Shown here piece after piece: positions 1-5,698 of a stretch of DNA of 19,830 nt. The stretch's first letter is position 1; each line of letters begins with the position of its first letter. Both the position numbers and the translations under genes were made by a program. A model generated the notes under the pieces. The model saw only the letters and a list, made by a program, of their open reading frames with translations, was not told the DNA's origin and did not search any database. Source of the stretch: Candidatus Methanosuratincola sp. (lineage in GTDB: Archaea; Thermoproteota; Methanomethylicia; Methanomethylicales; Methanomethylicaceae); the NCBI GenBank assembly GCA_029907755.1, contig JARYLH010000012.1, forward strand, positions 1 to 19,830. The letters are read 5' to 3'.

Positions 1-363
1 CTGCGACCGACTGAGGCTGACAAGATCCGCTGCACCATAACCAAGAAGTTCAAGGACGTTGAGAGCCTTGGCATACCGCTGCTCGAGAAGGGGCTTTTTG
101 TGGTTGGCCCGTTGGCCGTCATGCTGACTTACTTCGAGATAAACGAATTCCCGGCTATAGCGCTGCTCCCATACGCAAATCCGACGAGGCCTGATCCCAT
201 GGCCGCCTCAGTAGCCGTCGAGAACCTGAACAAGTTGACCAACCTTGCAATGGACGTATCCCAGCTTATCACTGATGCGCAGCGGATAGAGATGGAGATA
301 CGGGAGTTCAACAAGCAGAGGCAAGACAGGGGAAAGATTGACCAGCACACGCTGTACATCTGA
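1..363 (+). CDS. PAC2-family (proteasome assembly chaperone-like) protein, C-terminal part
   Basis: Partial gene whose 5' end lies outside the window; the reading frame is open from base 1 to a TGA at 361-363 (120 residues seen). The visible part has a hydrophobic Gly-Pro stretch, then a LLPYANPTRPDPMAA motif and a helical, charged C-terminus (NLNKL, then a coiled-coil-like EIREFNKQRQDR). This resembles the C-terminus of the archaeal PAC2 family, homologues of eukaryotic proteasome assembly chaperones (PbaA/PbaB type), which are cytosolic and help assemble 20S proteasome alpha rings. The missing N-terminal half prevents confirmation. It converges with the PHP gene on the other strand, with only 30 bases between the two stops. 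Confidence 0.6.
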   Translation: MRPTEADKIRCTITKKFKDVESLGIPLLEKGLFVVGPLAVMLTYFEINEFPAIALLPYANPTRPDPMAASVAVENLNKLTNLAMDVSQLITDAQRIEMEIREFNKQRQDRGKIDQHTLYI

Positions 364-393
364 TCCGAGGCGGGACTATCACCTAAGCTCGAC

Positions 394-1014
394 CTATGCC
401 CTCTCTCCGAGTCTGATGATCGCCTTCGCCCCCTTCCTGAGCGCAGCCAGGAGCGAGTCCAAATCCTTCTCGCATTCGATGACGTTGACCACCGTCCCGA
501 CCTGTGCCTTCTCATGCGCGTCGCTCCCGCCCACCACGGGTGCCCCTATCGCCTTGGCGAATTCCTTGGCCTGCTGATTCTCCTCCCTGCTGCACTTCCC
601 ATTCACGCCCTCAATCAGGTCCACGCCGAGCATTGCGCTCTTCTCTCCGAGCGAAGCCCTTTTCCAGTCAAAGGGATGGGGCGCGACTATTATGCCGCCT
701 GCTCCCCTTGCCCTGTCGGCGACTTCGAAGGCGTCTCTTGAGACGATGGGCTCTGTTATTCCCAGGACTATTATGTCGCCGAGATCGGTGGTTACCTCGA
801 TCCCTGGTACTACTAGGATATCCCCGAACCCCTTTGTATCCATCACCCTCCTGTACCCGTCTAGGGTGTCGTGGTCTGTGATCGCGACTGCGTTGATTCC
901 CTTGGTCTTCAACTTCTCAAGCAGCTGACCCGGGGTCAATGAGCTGTCCGGGGAGCTGTTGGTATGCACATGCGCGTCGAGGAGAATCCTAATCAAGGTG
1001 CCCTCTAACCTCAT
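394..1014 (-). CDS. PHP-domain metal-dependent phosphoesterase
   Basis: About 206 residues. The N-terminus carries DAHVHTN, followed by AITDHDT, a PGIEVTT segment, an APHPFD motif and GGSDAHE near the C-terminus. These are the His/Asp/Glu metal ligands of the PHP (polymerase and histidinol phosphatase) fold in their usual order, so the protein should be a cytosolic two- or three-metal phosphoesterase; substrates in this family vary and none can be assigned. The gene is last in the SmAP-tgtA-PHP run, and the ATG start chosen here overlaps the end of tgtA by 26 bases with a weak AGGT six bases upstream. A TTG at 996 with GAGG upstream would start right at the conserved IRILLDAHVH segment and is an equally good start. 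A TTG directly before the ATG (1017) is less likely. Confidence 0.8.
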   Translation of the reverse strand: MRLEGTLIRILLDAHVHTNSSPDSSLTPGQLLEKLKTKGINAVAITDHDTLDGYRRVMDTKGFGDILVVPGIEVTTDLGDIIVLGITEPIVSRDAFEVADRARGAGGIIVAPHPFDWKRASLGEKSAMLGVDLIEGVNGKCSREENQQAKEFAKAIGAPVVGGSDAHEKAQVGTVVNVIECEKDLDSLLAALRKGAKAIIRLGERA

Positions 1015-2503
1015 CAATAGACCTGAGGGTTGTCGCCCCTTCGATCACCATGAGTGACCTCGGATCGATTATGAAAACTTTTCTGTACGAGTTGGCTGCG
1101 ATGAACTTCCTGAGGTCCTTCGCAACATTCATACCAGTGCCCTGTGAACATTCGTACTGGGAGAGTGGGAAGGTTTCAGAAAGCTCTGAGGGGACCACGC
1201 CGAACGGCTCCCCGTAGAAGCATATGTGGAACTCCTGCCCAGCCAAGGTTTCAGTCGCATCCTGGTACTCCTTCGACCTGATGTATGGCCTCTCAGGAGG
1301 GCTCGGGATGAACACCCCTATTTCCTTGCCGGGGGGCCTGCTGTAGTTCTTGATCACTCTCTCGCGGTGCCTTATGACCTCCGGTCTAACGAGGGAGTGC
1401 CTATCGTAGATGAAGATGCCCCTGACCTCCTTCCCTATTACAGGGTCATTCTCTTCAATGTATTTGGCATACTTGCCTAGCCTCTTGTAGGCCTCGTACA
1501 GCTTTGGGTGGGCCCTGCTCCTTGCCTCCACGAGCTCCCATAAGCTCCCCTCCTTCAGGGCCTGCCTTATTGCCCTCATCTCCGAGGCGGTTACGTAGAG
1601 GTTGTGCCTCGCGAGGATCTCTTCACGCTCCTTTTTTGGCATCTCCAAGAGGCCCTTCTGGTCGTACCTTGAGCACATCGGGCAGTTGCAGGGCAGCTCC
1701 GTCAGCCTATCGAGCCTGAAGGTGCCTCGGACGGTCAAGTAGCGGTCATCCTTGGCGAAGAGGGCATATGCAGCCGAGTCAAAGAGATCGCAGCCGAGCG
1801 CCACAGCCATTGCAAGCATCATCGGGTGACCTGCCCCGAAGAGGTGTAGCGGTCTGTCCGGAGGGAGATTGAGCTTGGCCGCAACGATCATGTCAACCAA
1901 CGTGGAATAGTCGTAACCCTCCATTATCTGCACAGGGCTCCCGAGCGGGTGGGTCTGGAAATCCAACCTGCCCATTGTCCTTGCGCTCTTCCTTATTAGG
2001 TCGAGGTACCTGCCTCCCTGTATCGGGCCTGCCCAGAGCATCGTCGGGTCTTCCCTCCATTCCAGGCTGAGCTTCGCCCTCCTGATCGTCTCTTCAACGG
2101 TCTTCTCGGCCTCTATTCTGCTTGCGAATCCGCCGGTTGGCGTGTCGAGTATCACGCCTATGTCGCTACCTATCCTCTCCTGGAACTTTACAATTTCATG
2201 GGGATCCGTTTCGACTCCGCCGTAGATAAGCAGCTGGTACGCGCCCGAGTCTGTCATTATCGCCCCATCATAACCTACAAGCTCATGGACGTCGGGCGCC
2301 TTGTCACCGAAGTGTTTCAGTATGAGGTAGGAGTTTGTGATGATCATCTTGAAGCCGAAATTGTCCTTGAGTTCTCGGGGAGGGATGAGGTTCTTCACCG
2401 GATTGATGACAGGCATAAGGCAAGGCGTCTCAACTTCGCCCCTCCTTGTAAGGAGCACTCCTGCCCTCCCGGCCAGATCCCTCTCCGCAATCTCAAATGA
2501 CAT
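989..2503 (-). CDS. tgtA: Archaeosine tRNA-guanine(15) transglycosylase, without PUA domain
   Basis: 504 residues. Archaeal TGT exchanges guanine-15 in the D-loop of tRNA for preQ0, the first tRNA-level step to archaeosine. The catalytic TIM-barrel shows TDSGAYQ (Asp85, general acid/base position), LDTPTGG, LFGAGHP and CDLFDSAAY with the nucleophilic Asp at 242. The structural zinc site is CNCPMC (Cys272, 274, 277) plus His300. Residues about 320-500 match the C1/C2 region specific to the archaeal enzyme. Pyrococcus-type TgtA is about 580 residues and ends in a PUA domain; this one stops just before it, and no PUA follows in the next gene. The ATG at 2503 was chosen because the family begins MSFEI-A-RDLAGR and AAGGA lies just upstream; 36 further in-frame codons extend into the 3' end of the SmAP gene and are not homologous. 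Confidence 0.92.
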   Translation of the reverse strand: MSFEIAERDLAGRAGVLLTRRGEVETPCLMPVINPVKNLIPPRELKDNFGFKMIITNSYLILKHFGDKAPDVHELVGYDGAIMTDSGAYQLLIYGGVETDPHEIVKFQERIGSDIGVILDTPTGGFASRIEAEKTVEETIRRAKLSLEWREDPTMLWAGPIQGGRYLDLIRKSARTMGRLDFQTHPLGSPVQIMEGYDYSTLVDMIVAAKLNLPPDRPLHLFGAGHPMMLAMAVALGCDLFDSAAYALFAKDDRYLTVRGTFRLDRLTELPCNCPMCSRYDQKGLLEMPKKEREEILARHNLYVTASEMRAIRQALKEGSLWELVEARSRAHPKLYEAYKRLGKYAKYIEENDPVIGKEVRGIFIYDRHSLVRPEVIRHRERVIKNYSRPPGKEIGVFIPSPPERPYIRSKEYQDATETLAGQEFHICFYGEPFGVVPSELSETFPLSQYECSQGTGMNVAKDLRKFIAANSYRKVFIIDPRSLMVIEGATTLRSIDEVRGHLD

Positions 2504-2531
2504 CAAAATTCCTTCCAAGAAAAAAAGGGTT

Positions 2532-2957
2532 CTAGGCGCTCTTCTGCTCGAGTACATGCTGTTCGTAAACTTTTTTGACCCTCTCAACCATCGGGCCTGT
2601 CCCCTCGACACCTTCCGGTGTCACCCTGATCCTGTCCATCACGGTTATGAACCCTGCATCTTCGTAGTACTTCACCATGTTCGGGAAGAGCTTCTGCAGC
2701 CTGTCCGAAAGGCCTTTCATATCGAACGGCTTCTCCTTCAGCAGGATCTCCGAGATCGCCTCTCCCCTTATTATAGCACGGGCAAACTTCTCCTTGTTTA
2801 CTGTGGCATCCTCGAGACAGACGCTAAGGTTAGAGCCGTCAAAGCCCAAGAGCTTCCCCTCGTAGGAGACTCCCCTTGTAGTGATGACCTTGACAGTCTT
2901 GTCCACGAAACCATTCAGCTCACTGATGAATTTGCGCCCACCTACTGAGACACTCAT
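2532..2957 (-). CDS. Sm-like archaeal RNA-binding protein with C-terminal domain (SmAP3-like)
   Basis: 141 residues. Residues about 10-75 form an Lsm fold: the Sm1 motif with VKVITTRGVSYEGKLLGFD and the Sm2-like stretch with FARAIIRGEAISEI. Lsm proteins form rings that bind U-rich RNA. A further domain of about 65 residues follows (PFDMKGLSDRLQKLFP, then YYEDAGFITVMDRIRVTPEG). That architecture matches the longer SmAP3 class first described in Crenarchaeota rather than the 75-residue SmAP1/2. The ATG has an AGGTGAG Shine-Dalgarno-like stretch about six bases upstream. The gene leads the minus-strand run; only 28 bases, including a T-run, separate it from tgtA. Confidence 0.85.
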   Translation of the reverse strand: MSVSVGGRKFISELNGFVDKTVKVITTRGVSYEGKLLGFDGSNLSVCLEDATVNKEKFARAIIRGEAISEILLKEKPFDMKGLSDRLQKLFPNMVKYYEDAGFITVMDRIRVTPEGVEGTGPMVERVKKVYEQHVLEQKSA

Positions 2958-2985
2958 TTTCGCTCACCTACTCACCCTTAAATGT

Positions 2986-3003
2986 TTTATAAATTATAAA
3001 TAT
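2986..3003 (-). promoter_or_regulatory. TATA-box region of the SmAP-tgtA-PHP run
   Basis: An AT-only stretch, read on the minus strand as TATATTTATAATTTATAAAA, lies about 30-45 bases before the SmAP ATG at 2957. This is the right place for an archaeal TATA box giving a short leader that still holds the Shine-Dalgarno motif. The element is nearly symmetric and could also act toward the divergent TFB-like gene. Confidence 0.6.
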
Positions 3004-3273
3004 AGTGCAAAACACCGACTTGGGGCGTCTGGTTATCCAAGGTAATACATAAAAGCGCAACTGCTTCGGCTCGAGCCCACCTCCTGCCCTTTTTCAGTTT
3101 CGCCCCTCCCTCTCTTTCTCTGGCTGCCAATCCTGCTCGGTAAGAAACGGCAGCTACGCCCAGATGCACCTGTGGACCTGCAGACGGGAAGGTTCTTACT
3201 GGTAAGTCTTAAAGCCCCTGGGATCGGTAGCCCTGCAGTTCAGTCCCGAAGAATACATTTTTGGTGGTGGAAA
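3004..3273. other. Long leader/intergenic region upstream of the TFB-like gene
   Basis: About 270 bases without a convincing gene. A TATA-like ACATAAAAG lies at 3045-3055, which would give the TFB-like gene a leader of roughly 200 bases. A strongly pyrimidine-rich plus-strand tract runs from about 3079 to 3125. An open frame from 3172 runs into the TFB-like gene, but its first 34 codons show no family similarity. I found no tRNA or clear C/D-box element. Confidence 0.4.
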
Positions 3274-4209
3274 ATGAGCTGCGACGAATGCAAAGGCGTT
3301 TTGGTCCCAGACGGCAGCGGAAGCCTTGTTTGCGTAGAATGCGGCCTAATCCATAGTTACAGCGATATTCATGGTCCCTCGGTTGGGAAGAAGCAGCGGT
3401 TGGGGAGCCTCATAACCAAGGGATCTGCGTTCTTCACCGATTCCACGGAAAGGAGGCTCTCTCCCGAAACTCAGGCTAAGTATATTCGGCTCAAAAGGCT
3501 TCAGGAGTCCGCATACAATGGCTCATGTCTCGATATGCTCCAGCTCCGCCGAGACCTGGAGTCAATCGCGGTCGAACTCTGCCTGCCCAAGGAGGTCGTT
3601 GAGACTGCCATGAACTTCTTCGACCAGCTCCTCTCCAAACTCAGGAACCCTTACGGGAACTACGGCATGCTGATGGCAGTGTGCCTGGCATCCGTCTCAA
3701 GGGAATTCGGCGATCGCGCTCCGGTGCGCCTTTCCGAGCTGGTCGATGCTTTCAAGCGGAAGGGTTATAGGCTATCCCTAAGGGTCGTTGCAAAGAACCT
3801 GAACTTCCACTCGTTCTTCATCCCTTTCAACAAGAAATTCCATCAGTCAGAGGATTATCTCGGCAGGGTGGTCGAGAAGCTGCGGGCGTCTCCTTTCATC
3901 CAAGTCAGAGTTCGCCTCATAGGTTTCGAACCGGACGAATACTTCGAGAGGCTCTTGTCTCTGTCGAAAGCGCTGCTTGCAGGCCTCCCGCCGCCCCGCA
4001 GATCGGGCAAGAACCCGTACCTTCTTGCGGCTTCGGCAGTCTTCCTTGCCAACAAGATCCTCGCGGAGTCCAGATCGACAGAAACCATACTAACTAAGTC
4101 TCAGTTCTCTAAGGACGTGGGTATAGCCGAGTACACGCTGCGGAGCCATCTTTCAACGGTGTTCACTGGCGGCATAGCCCCCTCCCGGATGCTTGCTGCC
4201 CAGAGCTAG
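3274..4209 (+). CDS. Divergent transcription initiation factor B (TFB/TFIIB-like) paralogue
   Basis: 311 residues, the usual TFB size. An N-terminal zinc ribbon with Cys3, Cys6, Cys20 and Cys23 (CDEC...CVEC) is followed by a basic linker with GSLITKG (the B-reader/linker position) and two cyclin-like repeats at about 85-185 and 190-300. The second repeat shows NPYLLAASAVFLANKIL followed by a helix-turn-helix (SQFSKDVGIAEYTLRSHL), typical of TFB. TFB recruits RNA polymerase to TBP-bound promoters by contacting the BRE. The sequence is quite divergent: the linker is short and the first repeat lacks the usual small-residue helix. It is therefore more likely an alternative TFB than the housekeeping one. 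The ATG at 3274 has GGTGGTGG just upstream and puts the ribbon at the very N-terminus. It converges with the pilus-like cluster. Confidence 0.8.
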   Translation: MSCDECKGVLVPDGSGSLVCVECGLIHSYSDIHGPSVGKKQRLGSLITKGSAFFTDSTERRLSPETQAKYIRLKRLQESAYNGSCLDMLQLRRDLESIAVELCLPKEVVETAMNFFDQLLSKLRNPYGNYGMLMAVCLASVSREFGDRAPVRLSELVDAFKRKGYRLSLRVVAKNLNFHSFFIPFNKKFHQSEDYLGRVVEKLRASPFIQVRVRLIGFEPDEYFERLLSLSKALLAGLPPPRRSGKNPYLLAASAVFLANKILAESRSTETILTKSQFSKDVGIAEYTLRSHLSTVFTGGIAPSRMLAAQS

Positions 4210-4227
4210 CCTGCGCCCTCCTAACCC

Positions 4228-4241
4228 CCTTCTTTTTTCTA
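4228..4241 (+). terminator. T-rich terminator after the TFB-like gene
   Basis: A CTTCTTTTTTCT tract starts about 20 bases after the TAG of the TFB-like gene, inside the 45-base gap before the convergent gene. Archaeal terminators are typically such U-runs without a hairpin. Confidence 0.5.
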
Positions 4242-4254
4242 CTTCAGGACCCAC

Positions 4255-4701
4255 TCAGATTGCTAGCCTGATCGTGTGGTTAGCCCTGAAGAGGATCTCT
4301 TTGCCCCAGAACTCGACGCACAATTTTCCAGTCACCAGCCACTTCTCATCTCCTGTTTCCCCAGCAAAGCGAGTCTGGTGGCTATCCGCCTGCTGCCCCG
4401 AGTATTCCTCTACCGAGAAAGACTCAATGCGCACCACCAGGCTGTAGCCCGCCTCCATCTCGGCATCGCCGTTGATTTGCGAGCACCACTGCTCCAGAAG
4501 TCTGGGGATCCCTTCGTCAGCTTCGCCCAATGAGGAGAAATTTACGTTTGCCTTGAGATAACCGCAGAGGTCGAAGAGCAGGTTGTATGATGTGAACTCG
4601 AAGCCTTTGAGTAGATCCGTCGCCTCCGCCTCTCTCTCGATCTCCCTGCGCTGGGCATTTATGGCTAGCGCGGAGACCAGTACGAGGAGTAGTACCATCA
4701 A
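4255..4701 (-). CDS. Small membrane-anchored, pilin-like protein
   Basis: 148 residues from a TTG at 4701 (an ATG follows directly at 4698). There is one N-terminal membrane segment (MVLLLVLVSALAI), then about 125 residues of soluble domain with acidic and Cys-containing stretches; no family was recognised. The layout, a hydrophobic helix followed by an extracellular domain, is that of pilins and pseudopilins. The frame stays open upstream and encodes RNKKGVIHTASEL immediately before the hydrophobic segment, which looks like a class III (type IV pilin-like) signal with a basic-Gly cleavage site and a nearby Glu. No ATG, GTG or TTG supports it, so the true N-terminus may come from an unusual start or a frameshift (see findings). 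Last gene of the four-gene minus-strand run. Confidence 0.65.
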   Translation of the reverse strand: MMVLLLVLVSALAINAQRREIEREAEATDLLKGFEFTSYNLLFDLCGYLKANVNFSSLGEADEGIPRLLEQWCSQINGDAEMEAGYSLVVRIESFSVEEYSGQQADSHQTRFAGETGDEKWLVTGKLCVEFWGKEILFRANHTIRLAI

Positions 4702-4718
4702 CTCGCTGGCGGTGTGGA

Positions 4719-5045
4719 TTACCCCTTTCTTGTTGCGTAGAATAATTTGATCCCCCCATCCTTGCTCGATAAGAGCGGCACGTACGGTCCTTGGTCGGGC
4801 TTTTTCAGGCTCAACCTAACGCCCCCGATATCCAAAGTGCCTTGGTTGGCGCACAGATCGAGAAGATGGGTCAGGTTCCCAGAAGCAATCAACCGGTAGA
4901 GTTCTTGCCTCAGGCTCTCCTTCTCTGCGAACTCATCAAGTCTGGACTCAAAATCCGCCCGAGCTAGGAATGCAACCGAGAGCACTGCAATGGCCACTAG
5001 AAGGGCTCCCAATGCATCGATGATCGACACCTGCCCCCTAGCCAC
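4719..5045 (-). CDS. Pilin-like protein with class III-type signal
   Basis: 108 residues, GTG start overlapping the stop of the preceding gene by eight bases, with GGAGGT nine bases upstream. The N-terminus MARGQVSIIDALGALLVAIA resembles an archaeal prepilin signal: a short basic leader, R-G as the cleavage site, then Gln-x-Ser and an acidic residue (Asp at +6 rather than the usual Glu at +5) leading into a hydrophobic helix. After cleavage the helix would pack into a filament core or act as a pseudopilin. The remaining 80 residues are helical and then beta-rich with no recognised fold. The downstream gene begins 18 bases after its stop. Confidence 0.7.
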   Translation of the reverse strand: MARGQVSIIDALGALLVAIAVLSVAFLARADFESRLDEFAEKESLRQELYRLIASGNLTHLLDLCANQGTLDIGGVRLSLKKPDQGPYVPLLSSKDGGIKLFYATRKG

Positions 5046-5241
5046 CGCAGAGAACCTCCGGATAGGCGTTTCCTGAGGCGTTGTCGAGCACGTATTCGAA
5101 AGGGGTCATCCCAAGCGTCTCATTGACATTCTCAAGCGTTTCTACCTGGTTTTCCATGATCTCAAGTACCGTCGCGTTTATAGCGACAATCGCAATTATG
5201 ACTGGGACTACCAGGAGCAACTCCAGCACCTCGTCATCCAT
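5038..5241 (-). CDS. Short single-span membrane protein, pilin-like
   Basis: 67 residues. The N-terminus MDDEVLELLLVVPVIIAIVA has no basic leader; acidic residues stand directly before one membrane helix, much like a mature type IV pilin whose leader is missing. A hydrophilic tail of about 45 residues follows (ENQVETLENVNETLG). The ATG at 5241 overlaps the stop of the preceding gene (ATGGATGA), which supports this start over an upstream in-frame ATG at 5265. Family not recognised; role inferred from position between other pilin-like genes. Confidence 0.6.
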   Translation of the reverse strand: MDDEVLELLLVVPVIIAIVAINATVLEIMENQVETLENVNETLGMTPFEYVLDNASGNAYPEVLCGG

Positions 5242-5533
5242 CTTCAACAAACCCCATAATTCCATTGAAATAGACTTCGAACTTGCCCGTACTATTCAGC
5301 TTCTCCACGACTGCCAGGAAAATCCCCTTATGCTCTCCTGTTACGTACTCGAGAAGCTTGGAGAAGAGCCCGAGACTGCCCTCTCCGATTGCAGTGGAGA
5401 TCAGGATCCAGAATAGCAAGACAGTCCCGAAGACTACCATCCGAGAGGGCACGACTTCTCCCATCATTAAGCCCGTTATAAAAGCCCGCGTGGGGAACCC
5501 CACAAGGGAGGTTTGGAATATAAGTTCTGGCAT
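5234..5533 (-). CDS. Small membrane protein at the head of the pilin-like run
   Basis: 99 residues from the ATG at 5533. A clear membrane helix is RMVVFGTVLLFWILISTAIG; before it is a weaker hydrophobic segment, and after it a soluble tail of about 50 residues ending FVEDG. No family recognised. The start is uncertain: a TATA-like element at 5476-5484 lies inside the frame, so transcription toward the minus strand would begin near 5455. That would favour a GTG at 5452 or ATG at 5440, which would leave just the single membrane helix and tail. The four genes on this strand overlap or nearly touch and are probably translated from one message. Confidence 0.5.
   Translation of the reverse strand: MPELIFQTSLVGFPTRAFITGLMMGEVVPSRMVVFGTVLLFWILISTAIGEGSLGLFSKLLEYVTGEHKGIFLAVVEKLNSTGKFEVYFNGIMGFVEDG
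5476..5484. promoter_or_regulatory. TATA box between the divergent pilus-like operons
   Basis: TTATAAAAG on the plus strand, with the nearly symmetric CTTTTATAA on the minus strand. Read forward it would start transcription near 5507, leaving a leader with GGAGGT before the ATG at 5555. Read backward it would start near 5455, inside the annotated minus-strand frame. A second AATATAAG lies at 5517-5524. One element may serve both directions. Confidence 0.45.
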
Positions 5534-5554
5534 AATTCGGAGGTCGATCAGGCG

Positions 5555-5698
5555 ATGAACTGTCAGGAGACCGAGCGGATCCAAAAAGGGAGGGGCGGCG
5601 ATGCGCTCTCCATGCTTGAGGAGCGGATCGCGATCCTGGAGTACTCGATATGCCTTGTATCCAAGAAGGTAGACGAGATTGAGAGACGGTTCCCTTAA
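5555..5698 (+). CDS. Small coiled-coil protein ahead of the secretion ATPase
   Basis: 47 residues, beginning MNCQETERIQKGRGG and followed by a heptad-like helix LEERIAILEYSICLVSKKVDEIERRF. The ATG at 5555 has GGAGGT about nine bases upstream, better support than the in-frame ATG at 5513. It overlaps the TTG start of the secretion ATPase by 20 bases, so the two are probably translationally coupled. No family recognised; a short helical partner or regulator of the ATPase is a guess from position only. Confidence 0.55.
   Translation: MNCQETERIQKGRGGDALSMLEERIAILEYSICLVSKKVDEIERRFP

Noticed and set aside
3200..3255. Possible tRNA around GTTCAGTCC
   Set aside because: The T-loop-like string lacks the conserved A58-type position and no T-stem, anticodon stem or acceptor stem pairs around it.
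3172..3273. N-terminal extension of 34 codons on the TFB-like gene
   Set aside because: The extension shows no family similarity, while the ATG at 3274 has GGTGGTGG upstream and starts exactly at the zinc ribbon.
4517..4759. 80-codon frame starting at an ATG at 4759 on the minus strand
   Set aside because: It is in a third frame, very basic and Gly/Arg-rich, and lies over the membrane-helix gene, whose frame has a clear hydrophobic segment.
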